NCBI GenBank assembly: GCA_005885565.1
Contig: VAXK01000290.1
Coordinates: forward strand, 1 to 20,598
Source of the DNA: Actinomycetota bacterium
Lineage (GTDB): Bacteria > Actinomycetota > Thermoleophilia > Gaiellales > Gaiellaceae
Direction: 5' to 3'
DNA: 20,598 nucleotides
Shown here: positions 8,201 to 14,492 of the stretch, piece after piece
How the letters are laid out: every line of letters begins with the position of its first letter
Position numbering within the stretch: position 1 is the first letter of the stretch
Notes under the pieces: model-generated
Told to the model about the DNA's origin: nothing
What the model saw: the letters and a program-made list of their open reading frames with translations, nothing else
The model's database searches: none
Program-made: the position numbers and the translations under genes

Positions 8201-8333
8201 CGGCGCCGACGAGTACCGCCCGGCCCGCGTGCCCGCGCAGCCGCGCCGCGGCGACGACGAGCGGCGCCCGAGCTCGCCAGCGAAGGCTGCGTCGTTCGGC
8301 TTGCGCGCCCTGCCTCACGACGGCCTCGCTCAC
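5253..8333 (-). CDS. FtsX/MacB-type ABC transporter permease (1026 aa)
   Basis: I set the start at GTG 8333 because it makes a GTGA overlap with the CGNR gene stop. The open frame further upstream is Arg-rich read-through of that gene. TM1 lies at residues about 38-60 and is followed by a large extracytoplasmic domain. Next come an FtsX-type membrane block, more hydrophobic helices around a second long extracytoplasmic domain, and a final FtsX block before the C-terminus (helices around LATLVLAALGFWLALV and ILVAFGALGGALLGLIL). This two-FtsX layout in one chain pairs naturally with the tandem-NBD ATPase, giving a complete transporter from two polypeptides. MacB/LolCDE-class exporters act by mechanotransmission on periplasmic or membrane substrates rather than through a channel. 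The N-terminal 22 residues are basic and cytoplasmic. The cargo cannot be read from the sequence. Confidence 0.88.
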   Translation of the reverse strand: MSEAVVRQGAQAERRSLRWRARAPLVVAAARLRGHAGRAVLVGAGIAASIAMLVGVLGGSVIARDRAVQRAVAALPASQQSFRVDAFGLAPGQNYAQADRTIRRVLSSLTSTAPLRAMFFRELRVAGGLVQLASLDDLGRFARVRSGRIPRICVPARCEVFELGAGGRAAWDQNGIHLVRVGRGVIRDRALFGDFLQPARESNGARATLLLASGSAAFDRLPAFEGIFRSYSWIAPLDPRRLHVWQIPPLLRRESRAQAELARYTDAYELSGPDAALTDARAKGRVSAQRMVLIGGEVSTLLLGFALVCAIGLRRGLAAERRRLLERGARRPQLWLAVGAEVSAMSVLGALVGVAAGAGIVAVVAARAGLPDAAVLGHSLGSPLGVALVLVAWLAGTAAVLAAARARETTRSGLRLLDVAALGAVVTVGVGLARGGLNADTLAAGGDATLLLLLPGLVSFVAAVAAGRLIGPLMRAAERAVRQGPGALRLALLALARAPSRTIATAAFLIVSLGLALFAASYRATLERSARDEAAFAVPLDYAVSEGSQLVLPVAAAPLSRYRRLGTPYPVLRLSGTVAGPGTSVLSPTVLGVPAAALTHLHWRSDFSHLPPAELASRLGADGPARLRGVRVTAPDVSLPVRVRGTPVRLDLAVADSHGRIRIVPLGERGAGVWTLAALLPRGTRELLALELSLASAQRFGYFHREAEVGATGAPAGTLELGPLRAGAHTLTHWRGWVARGGARLAHRRVTYSFTQGQTILLRLPQPTDGHALRVVVSPEVASAAGPNGSITLDLEDQQVPARIVGVAARFPDADQQDEGFVIADESRLATALDARLPGTGTPGEIWLSGPPQAEQTLRRAPFAVLDVASRRAIERSLAGDPLARGMELTLGAAALATLVLAALGFWLALVSELRDERGELFDLEAQGVSPDTLRSQFRLRAAILVAFGALGGALLGLILSRLVVALVRVSAATETARPPLRFEPAWVAAAAGLGALAVAAALIVELTAKHAFRGDSPERATWSLE

Positions 8334-8839
8334 ACGCGGGCCCTCCGGCTCCGGTAGGCGCGCGTCTTCAGCCGGTTTCCGCAGAGCTGCATCGAGCACC
8401 AGCTTGCGGCGCGGTTCTTGGAGTAGTCGTAGAAGGCCCACTTGCAGTTGCGACAGGCCTTGAGCCGCGGCCAGGTTCCCTCGAGCATCGCTCCGAACGC
8501 GACGGCGACGATGCGAGCAAGCGGGTCTTCGGCGCCGAAGACGACCCGGCCGCCGACGTCGATTTCGAGCCGGAGCCCGGCCGCCACACGATTGACGGCT
8601 GCGAGGGCGTCGGCGTCGAGCGGGGCGCCGTTGTTGGCGCGCAATAGCATGCGCAGCGCCTCGCGAAGCTCGTGTGCCCGCTGGACGTCGACCTCCGCCT
8701 CGTCGCAGCCGAGGAAGTCGGCGAGCTCGCCAGCCGTGCCGATCCACTCGCGGTCGTTCTCGTGGTCGACCGTATTGACGAACCGCTGCACGAGCCGGAG
8801 CGGCTCCGGCGCTGCCTTCGGGACGTCGTACCGCGGCAC
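8330..8839 (-). CDS. CGNR zinc-finger / ABATE-domain transcriptional regulator
   Basis: A 169-residue protein from GTG 8839-8837. The N-terminal about 120 residues fit the ABATE-type helical sensor domain (LVQRFVNTVDHEND, AHELREALRMLLRA, FGAMLEG). The C-terminus is the CGNR zinc finger, with Cys 129, 132, 148 and 153 in the pattern CRNC...WCSMQLCGNR, followed by a basic DNA-binding tail. Such proteins are presumed DNA-binding regulators that sense a small stress-related ligand. The stop overlaps the permease start (GTGA), so regulator, permease and ATPase form one operon. No Shine-Dalgarno is seen; the -10 hexamer ends 6 nt before the GTG, suggesting a leaderless mRNA. A perfect 9-bp inverted repeat overlaps the promoter, so autoregulation is likely. 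This is inference from position. Confidence 0.9.
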   Translation of the reverse strand: MPRYDVPKAAPEPLRLVQRFVNTVDHENDREWIGTAGELADFLGCDEAEVDVQRAHELREALRMLLRANNGAPLDADALAAVNRVAAGLRLEIDVGGRVVFGAEDPLARIVAVAFGAMLEGTWPRLKACRNCKWAFYDYSKNRAASWCSMQLCGNRLKTRAYRSRRARV

Positions 8840-8875
8840 GACACCAGCATACTCGGATCGCTGGTGTCGGGTCAG
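8840..8875 (-). promoter_or_regulatory. Predicted promoter and operator of the CGNR-FtsX-NBD operon
   Basis: Read on the minus strand, CTGACC (8875-8870) and TATGCT (8851-8846) form -35 and -10 hexamers with an 18-bp spacer, each matching consensus at 4 of 6. A perfect 9-bp inverted repeat, GACACCAGC (8868-8860) and GCTGGTGTC (8848-8840), has an 11-bp gap and 20-bp centre spacing. One arm sits in the spacer; the other covers most of the -10 and runs to the start codon. A dimer bound here would block RNA polymerase. The -35 overlaps the stop codon of the preceding gene. Confidence 0.6.
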
Positions 8876-9948
8876 CCTGACTGCATCGCCGGACGAAGCC
8901 CTGCCGCGTGGTCGAGCGCGCGCCGCACCCGCCTCCCGCAGCTGACGTCCGGGTGCCCGTCGTCCTCGAAGGAGAAGTCGCTCTCCGAGCAGCCGACGGA
9001 GCGCACGTTCGTCAGGTCGAGGAAGCGGAACCCGTAGCGCGCGAACAACCCGGGCATCTGCGCGCGGAAGCGGTGGAAGAGCGGGGCGGTCGTCGGGTCG
9101 GTCTCGAGCCGCCTGATCCCGCGGGTCGAGATCGGCGCATGGAAGCCGACCACCGTCCAGCCGTAGCCCCGCGCCTTGGCGAGCGCGTCCCCGAGTGCCT
9201 CCAGGTGACCGCCGTCGAGCGAGCGCCCCGCGTAGAACCCGTGGTAGAGGCCCACGAGCGAGCCGTTCCGCGGGATGCGCGTCGCGTGGACGAGCTCGTA
9301 CTGGAAGAAGAGCTCCCCGTCGGGCGCCCAGGCGTTCGAGCCGCCGCGGAAGACCGAGTTCCCCCGGTCGACGACGCAGGTGCCGCCCTGCCGGTCGACC
9401 TCGACGGCGCGGAGCGCGTCGGGGTGGAGCAGCGAGCCGGGCGCGCGGCGCAGGACGTCCAGGCTTTGGCGCAGCGTCTGTCCCGAGAGCAGGTACTTGA
9501 GGTCGCGGAGGTAGGACACGTCGAACCAGGCCTTCGTGCGCCAGCGGGGCCCGAACCAGAACGCGTCCGTGCCGAGGTAGACGACGAGTCGGCCGGAATG
9601 CCCGCCGTGGAGTCGGTCGAAGAGGCCGGGCAGGCTCTCGGCCCCCGTGCCGGGCACGCTCAGGTTCACGAACCGCTCCTCGCCCGGCCAGGCGCCGACC
9701 TTCGCCACGCGGCTCGTCCCGACGACCACGACGTCCGCGTGCCGCCGGTGGAAGAGGTCGAGCTTGTACGTCGGCCAGGCCTGCTCGGCGACGACCTCCC
9801 ACGCGACGTAGCAGGGCGGCGACCGGCCGAGCGCGGTCGCGAGGACGTCGGGGTGGTAGCGGTCGCCGAAGGGGTCGAGCCGCCAGTCGACGTAGGCGAT
9901 CGCCGCGAGTGCGACGGCGAGGGCGGCGAAGAAGGCGACGAAGCGCAA
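8872..9948 (-). CDS. SGNH-like / AlgJ-DltD-type protein, partner of MBOAT acyltransferase
   Basis: A 358-residue protein starting at TTG 9948, one base after the MBOAT stop. Residues 1-20 form a hydrophobic signal-anchor. VVVVGTSR at 73-80 matches SGNH block I, with Ser 79 as the likely nucleophile. DDGHPD near 329-334 supplies the DxxH motif (Asp 329, His 332). In DltD, AlgJ and AlgX-like systems such a protein works outside the membrane with the MBOAT to place acyl groups on a polymer. The operon position supports the same pairing here. The acceptor is not identifiable. The 3' end overlaps the promoter of the next operon. Confidence 0.75.
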   Translation of the reverse strand: MRFVAFFAALAVALAAIAYVDWRLDPFGDRYHPDVLATALGRSPPCYVAWEVVAEQAWPTYKLDLFHRRHADVVVVGTSRVAKVGAWPGEERFVNLSVPGTGAESLPGLFDRLHGGHSGRLVVYLGTDAFWFGPRWRTKAWFDVSYLRDLKYLLSGQTLRQSLDVLRRAPGSLLHPDALRAVEVDRQGGTCVVDRGNSVFRGGSNAWAPDGELFFQYELVHATRIPRNGSLVGLYHGFYAGRSLDGGHLEALGDALAKARGYGWTVVGFHAPISTRGIRRLETDPTTAPLFHRFRAQMPGLFARYGFRFLDLTNVRSVGCSESDFSFEDDGHPDVSCGRRVRRALDHAAGLRPAMQSG

Positions 9949-9949
9949 G

Positions 9950-11338
9950 TCAGAACTTGAAGTAGATGAACCGCTGCGTCTCGTTGACGAGCACGACGGC
10001 GAGGCCGGTCACGAGCCCGACCGCCGCCGTCCGCCAGACGCCCCACCGCTGGAAGCTCCAGCGCCATTCCTCGGGCACGGCGAAGGTCAGCCCGGCGGCG
10101 AGGAGGAGGAACGGGACGAGGTCGCGCGGCAGCGAGCCGACCCCGTGCGCGCCGGCCATCGAGAGCAGGACCTCGGCGAGCCCGTGCGCGTCGTGCATGC
10201 GGAAGAACACGAACGCGATCGTGACGAGGAAGAACGTCAGCGCGACCGCGATCGGGCCGGGCACGCGCAAGCCGAGCCGCGACAACCGCCGGTGGCCGAC
10301 GAGCAGCATCCCGTGCCAGAGCCCCCAGGCGAGGAACGTGAACGACGCGCCGTGCCAGAGGCCGCCGATCCCCATCGTCGCGAGCAGGTTCCCGTCGCGC
10401 CGCAGGTCGCCGCGCCGGTTGCCGCCGAGCGGGATGTAGACGTAGTCGCGGAGCCACTGCGAGAGGGTCACGTTCCAGCGCCGCCAGAACTCGCGCGGGT
10501 TGCGCGCGCGGTAGGGACGGTCGAAGTTCCACGGCAGCTCGATCCCCACCATCCGCGCGAGCCCGAGCGCCATGTCGCAGTAGCCGGCGAAGTCGAAGTA
10601 GATCTGGAAGGCGTACCCGAGCGCCGCCGCCCAGCCCTGCCACACGCCCATCGAGCCGGGATGGGCGAGGAGCGGGTCGATCCGCCTCCCGATCTGGTCG
10701 GCGACCAGCACCTTCTTCGCCAGGCCGAGCGAGAAGAGCAGGAGCCCGGAGAGGAGGAGCTCGGAATCGAGCCGGTAGAAGCGACGGAGCTGTGGCTCGA
10801 GCTTGCGGTAGCGGACGATCGGCCCGGCGATCAGGTGTGGGAAGAACGAGATGAAGAACGCGTAGCGGAGCGGGTTTCGCTCGGCCTCGGCGTCGCCGCG
10901 GAAGACGTCGACCATGTACGAGATCGCCTCGAAGGTGTAGAAGCTGATCCCGACCGGCAGGGCGATCCCCTCCGTGAACGCCTTCAGCGACGGCAGCCCC
11001 CGGCCGGTGACGACGGAGAGGAAAGAGGACGCGTTGCCGGCCGCGAACTGGGCGTACTTGAAGTAGACGAGGAGGCCGAGCGCTCCGGCGATGCCGGTCG
11101 CGAGCACGCTGCGTCGCCGGCGCGGGTCGGTTACGCGCGCGAGCGCGAGGCCCGTCGTGAAGGAGATCACCGTCGAGCCGGCCATGAGCGCCGGGAACCA
11201 GTCCTTCGCGTAGCCGTAGAAGACGTAGCTCGCGACGACGATCCAGACGAGCCGCGCGGTCTGCCGGCGCAGCACGAAGAAGCCGGCGAGCACGATCGGC
11301 AGGAAGACGCCGAGGAACGGATAGCTGTTGAAGAGCAC
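9950..11338 (-). CDS. MBOAT family membrane O-acyltransferase (AlgI/DltB-like)
   Basis: A 462-residue polytopic membrane protein. I chose GTG 11338-11336 because it shares one base with the previous stop (TAGTG) and starts just before the first helix (FLGVFLPIVLAGFFVL). Typical MBOAT blocks are present: LVYFKYAQF, PVGISFYTFEAISYMVDVFRG, PHLIAGPIVRY, YFDFAGYCDMALG (248-260), NPREFWRRWNVTLSQWLRDYVYIPLGG, and GGLWHG with the catalytic His at 329. The position that is often His in the RRWH motif of AlgI/DltB is Asn 289 here, which other MBOAT branches also use. AlgI/DltB-type enzymes move an acyl group from a cytoplasmic donor across the membrane. With the SGNH partner this suggests O-acetylation of a surface polysaccharide or similar polymer. 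Confidence 0.9.
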   Translation of the reverse strand: MLFNSYPFLGVFLPIVLAGFFVLRRQTARLVWIVVASYVFYGYAKDWFPALMAGSTVISFTTGLALARVTDPRRRRSVLATGIAGALGLLVYFKYAQFAAGNASSFLSVVTGRGLPSLKAFTEGIALPVGISFYTFEAISYMVDVFRGDAEAERNPLRYAFFISFFPHLIAGPIVRYRKLEPQLRRFYRLDSELLLSGLLLFSLGLAKKVLVADQIGRRIDPLLAHPGSMGVWQGWAAALGYAFQIYFDFAGYCDMALGLARMVGIELPWNFDRPYRARNPREFWRRWNVTLSQWLRDYVYIPLGGNRRGDLRRDGNLLATMGIGGLWHGASFTFLAWGLWHGMLLVGHRRLSRLGLRVPGPIAVALTFFLVTIAFVFFRMHDAHGLAEVLLSMAGAHGVGSLPRDLVPFLLLAAGLTFAVPEEWRWSFQRWGVWRTAAVGLVTGLAVVLVNETQRFIYFKF

Positions 11339-11814
11339 TAGAGCCGCGCCTCGCCGTACTGCCCTTCGATCCACGGCCGGAACTCGGGCGGCGCGTCCCA
11401 GTACGGCACGGGGCGGCCGGCGCCGCGCTCGAGCCGCTCGGCGTCGGCCTCGCACGCGGCAACGCGCCGCGAGTCCCATTCGACCTCCCGCACCCCGGAG
11501 CCGTGGCGCGCGTCGAAGAAGCACGGCCGCGGCGACGGCGGCGCCTCGTCCCCGTCGAGGAGCGCCCGGGCGCGCGCGAGCTCGTGCCTTCCGAGGGCGA
11601 CCGTCGACGCGACGACGCGGAGATCCTCCGGCGACCGCGCGTGGTCGCACGCGAGCTCCGCCCGCTCGTAGGCCGCGAGCGCGGCGCGGTAGGCCTCGGA
11701 GGCGGACGGGCTCGTGGCCGCGGCCTCCAGCCCGCGCGCGTCGGCCGCGAACGAGGCGAGGTCGTCCCGCGCCGCGCGGCGCACCGCTCGGAGGACGGAC
11801 CCTCTTGCCCGCAA
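11338..11814 (-). CDS. Uncharacterised protein with a PCFFDxRHG motif
   Basis: A protein of about 158 residues from TTG 11814, or 148 from GTG 11784; no ATG is available and neither start has a clear ribosome site. The first 95 residues are Ala-rich and helical (EAYRAALAAYERAELACDHA), with no signal peptide. Then come PCFFDARHG and VREVEWDSRRVAACEADAERL, and a C-terminus with PVPYWDAPPEFRPWIEGQYG. I recall PCFFD-type motifs followed by a Cys pair from actinobacterial proteins of unknown function. Here one Cys lies in PCFF and one in VAACEAD, so a metal-binding or disulfide role is possible but unproven. It ends in a 1-nt overlap with the MBOAT gene, so it belongs to the putative acetylation operon. 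Confidence 0.6.
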   Translation of the reverse strand: MRARGSVLRAVRRAARDDLASFAADARGLEAAATSPSASEAYRAALAAYERAELACDHARSPEDLRVVASTVALGRHELARARALLDGDEAPPSPRPCFFDARHGSGVREVEWDSRRVAACEADAERLERGAGRPVPYWDAPPEFRPWIEGQYGEARL

Positions 11815-11928
11815 GCCGCGTATGGAGCGAGCGTAACGTCGGTACGCGGACGTACGTGCTACAACCCGGTCCGGGCACGAGGTCGAATCGAGGTCGAACT
11901 GAGCTCTCTCGACGACAGCACCAAGGGC
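11815..11928. promoter_or_regulatory. Divergent promoter region between the MBOAT operon and PBP2
   Basis: This 114-bp non-coding gap is the only place for promoters of both divergent units. On the plus strand TACAAC (11860-11865) is a plausible -10 for PBP2. An ACGTACGT-type palindrome lies at about 11848-11857. I see no convincing -35 on either strand. Confidence 0.3.
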
Positions 11929-13911
11929 ATGGGCCGGCGCGTCATCGCGCCCGCGGGTCGCGAGCGGCGCACCGTGCGCCTGCCGCGCTCGCTGCCGCGT
12001 GTGCGCCCGGTCGCCGAGCCGATCTCCTCCGCCAACGCGGGCTTCTTCGGCGGCGGCGGCTTCTACCTCCGGGTGGGCATCCTCGCGGCGGGGGCGATCT
12101 CGATCTTCGGCCTGCTCGCCCTGCGGCTCTGGTCGCTCCAGGTCCTCCAGGGCCCGCGCTACGCGCACCGGGCGGCGCGGCAGACGTTCCGCTACGTCGA
12201 CCTGCCGGCCCCGCGCGGCCCCGTCCTCGACGCCAAGGGGAAGCTTCTCGTCGGCACCCAGGGCCAGCTCGTCCTGACGGCCGACGTGGACACGCTCGGG
12301 AAGATCGACGCGCACGGCCGCTGGCATGCGAGCCCGCGTGGCCGCGCGCTCCTCGGCCGCGTGGGCCGCCTGACGGGAACCTCGACCGGCCTGCTCGTCC
12401 GCCGCGTCGGCCGGAGCGTCGTCCGGTCGCCGTACGCCCCCGCGATCGTAGTGCCGCACCTCACGCGGATGCTCTCGCAGTTCCTCAACGAGCGCGCGCG
12501 TGCGTTCCCGGGCCTGCACGTCGTCTCGCTTCCCTCGCGCGAATATCCGCAGGGCGCCTTCGGGACGGAGTTCCTCGGCCTGAACGGCGAGATCACCAAG
12601 GACGAGCTCAAGAGCCGCCGCTACCCGCATGCGAAGCCGGGCGAGGTCGTCGGCCAGTCCGGCGTCGAGGCGACCTACGACCGCTGGCTGAACGGCGGCC
12701 TGCAACGGAACCGCGTGGCGGTCGACTCCCTCGGCCGCGCGGTCGGCCCGCTCCGCGCGCTCAGCGAGCCCGCGCCGCGGCGGGGCCTCCAGCTCACGAT
12801 CGACGCGCACCTCCAGCGCGTCGCCGAGCAGGCGATCAAGGACGGGATCGGCTTCGCGCACGCGGCAGGGCACACCGGCGCGCACGCCGGCGCCGCCGTC
12901 GTGATGAACTCGCGCACCGGCGCCGTCCTCGCGCTCGCGAGCTACCCCGGCTACAACCAGGTTGCGGCCGCGCACGATCCTGACTACCTCGCGCGGCTCC
13001 TGAACGGCGGCGACGCCTTCCTCGACCGGGCGACGCAGGGCATCTATCCGACCGGCTCGACGTTCAAGCCGATCGTCGCCGAGGCGGCGCTCGCGACGGG
13101 GCTGATCTCGCCGTACACGTCGCTCCAGTGCACGCCGACCTACACGGTCGGGAACATCGTCTTCCACAACGTCGACCCCGGCGTGTTCGCGAGCATGAGC
13201 CTGCCCGAGGCGCTGACCGTCTCGTGCGACACGTGGTTCTACCAGGTCGGCTACAAGTTTTACGTCCGCCAGGCGAGCACGGGCGCGCTCGACATGCAGC
13301 GCTGGGCGCGGCTGCTCGGGATCGGCCACACGACCGGGATCGACCTGCCGGCGGAGGCGGGCGGCGCCGTCCCGGATCCCACGAACATCAAGCGCCTCCA
13401 GCCGAGCGACCCGGTCTGGTACCCGGGCCAGTCGGTCAACCTCTCGATCGGCCAGGGCCTGCTCCAGGTCACGCCGCTCCAGCTCGCCGTCGCGTACAGC
13501 GCGCTCGCGAACGGCGGCACGGTCGTCCGGCCGCACGTGGCGCGCGCGCTCCTGACGCCGCGGGGCGACGTCGCGAAGCTGCTCCGCTTCCCGCCCCGCG
13601 CGCACCTGCACCTGAAGGACCTGTGGGCGATCCGCGAGGGCCTCTACAACGCCGCGAACGCGCCGAACGGCACGTCGTTCCCGGTCTTCGGCGGGGCCGG
13701 CTTCCCGATCAAGGTGGTCGGCAAGACAGGGACGGCGCAGGCGCCTCCGGGCGACGACCACTCCTGGTACGCGTCCTGGGCGCCGGCCGGGAACCCGCGC
13801 CTCGTCGTCGTCGTCCTGATCGAGCACGGCGGCTTCGGCGCCGAGGCGGCCGCCCCGGCCGCGCGCGAGATCTACTCCGCCTACTTCCACCTCGGGACCA
13901 CGAGGCACTGA
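11929..13911 (+). CDS. mrdA: Penicillin-binding protein 2 (class B transpeptidase)
   Basis: A 660-residue protein from ATG 11929, the first usable start in frame. A basic cytoplasmic tail (1-45) is followed by one transmembrane anchor (about 46-75, FYLRVGILAAGAISIFGLLAL), then the RGPVLD-type pedestal start (PAPRGPVLDAKGKLL) and the transpeptidase domain. Catalytic motifs are intact: SxxK as Ser 377-Lys 380 (GSTFKP), SxD as Ser 432-Cys-Asp 434, and KTG at 599-601 (KTGTAQ). The motif environment (YPTGSTFKP, SCDTWFYQVG) points to the PBP2/MrdA branch of lateral wall synthesis rather than septal FtsI. mreB lies 4 kb downstream, but mreC, mreD and rodA are not in this window. The gene is followed by a HAD gene in a CTGA stop/start overlap. 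Confidence 0.93.
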   Translation: MGRRVIAPAGRERRTVRLPRSLPRVRPVAEPISSANAGFFGGGGFYLRVGILAAGAISIFGLLALRLWSLQVLQGPRYAHRAARQTFRYVDLPAPRGPVLDAKGKLLVGTQGQLVLTADVDTLGKIDAHGRWHASPRGRALLGRVGRLTGTSTGLLVRRVGRSVVRSPYAPAIVVPHLTRMLSQFLNERARAFPGLHVVSLPSREYPQGAFGTEFLGLNGEITKDELKSRRYPHAKPGEVVGQSGVEATYDRWLNGGLQRNRVAVDSLGRAVGPLRALSEPAPRRGLQLTIDAHLQRVAEQAIKDGIGFAHAAGHTGAHAGAAVVMNSRTGAVLALASYPGYNQVAAAHDPDYLARLLNGGDAFLDRATQGIYPTGSTFKPIVAEAALATGLISPYTSLQCTPTYTVGNIVFHNVDPGVFASMSLPEALTVSCDTWFYQVGYKFYVRQASTGALDMQRWARLLGIGHTTGIDLPAEAGGAVPDPTNIKRLQPSDPVWYPGQSVNLSIGQGLLQVTPLQLAVAYSALANGGTVVRPHVARALLTPRGDVAKLLRFPPRAHLHLKDLWAIREGLYNAANAPNGTSFPVFGGAGFPIKVVGKTGTAQAPPGDDHSWYASWAPAGNPRLVVVVLIEHGGFGAEAAAPAAREIYSAYFHLGTTRH

Positions 13912-14492
13912 GGCGCCGCTCGGCCCCGACCGGCCCGGTCGTCTTCGACTGCGACGGCCTGCTGCTCGACACGGAGCGCCTGTGGACGCGCGCCGAGTCG
14001 GCTCTCTTTGCCCGACACGGGCAGCCGTACGGCCGCGCCGTGAAGGCGGAGCTCCTGGGGACGTCGTGGGAGACGAGCGGACGGATCCTCGAGCGCCTGC
14101 TCGACCGGCCGGGTGAGGCCGAGGCGCTCGCCGGGCGGCGCCGCCTCGGCATCGCGTCGAACTCGCCGCGGAAGTGGGTCGAGGCGGTGCTGGAGTCGGC
14201 GGGCCTGGCGGCGCCCTTCGAGGTCGTCGTCGCCTCCGACGAGGTGGCCGAGCCGAAGCCGGCGCCCGACGTCTACCTGCGCGCGGCGGAGCTCCTCGGC
14301 AGCCCGGCGAGCGAGACCGTCGCCCTCGAGGACTCGCCGCCCGGCGCCGCAGCCGCCCGTGCCGCCGGGATGTACGTGATCGGCGTTCCGTACTTCGCGG
14401 AGCTCCCCCTGGAGGCGGACCTCGTCGCAGGCTCGCTCGCGGACGCAGCGGTCCGAGCGGCTCTCGGCCTACGGCCAGACCGGGCCGGGTAG
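13908..14492 (+). CDS. HAD-superfamily phosphatase (beta-PGM/CbbY-like), apparently missing part of the cap
   Basis: The frame has no ATG, GTG or TTG between PBP2 and the catalytic motif, so the only plausible start is CTG 13908, which forms CTGA with the PBP2 stop. The product is 194 residues. Motif I is FDCDG with nucleophile Asp 14 and acid/base Asp 16. Motif II is ASNS with Ser 84, motif III Lys 117 (EPKPAPD), and motif IV LEDSPPGA with Glu 141-Asp 142. The DTERLW start of the cap is present. Only 70 residues separate motif I and motif II, whereas beta-PGM-type enzymes have about 100. The text runs from EAEALA straight into GRRRLGIASNS, so about 30-35 residues of cap and linker seem lost in frame. 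The substrate is presumably a sugar phosphate or nucleotide. The gene overlaps the convergent GT39 gene by 24 nt. Confidence 0.8.
   Translation: MRRRSAPTGPVVFDCDGLLLDTERLWTRAESALFARHGQPYGRAVKAELLGTSWETSGRILERLLDRPGEAEALAGRRRLGIASNSPRKWVEAVLESAGLAAPFEVVVASDEVAEPKPAPDVYLRAAELLGSPASETVALEDSPPGAAAARAAGMYVIGVPYFAELPLEADLVAGSLADAAVRAALGLRPDRAG

Noticed and set aside
8334..8747. N-terminal extension of the FtsX permease frame to give 1164 residues
   Set aside because: The extra 138 residues are Arg-rich and lie out of frame over the CGNR zinc-finger gene; GTG 8333 gives a GTGA overlap and a normal N-terminus.
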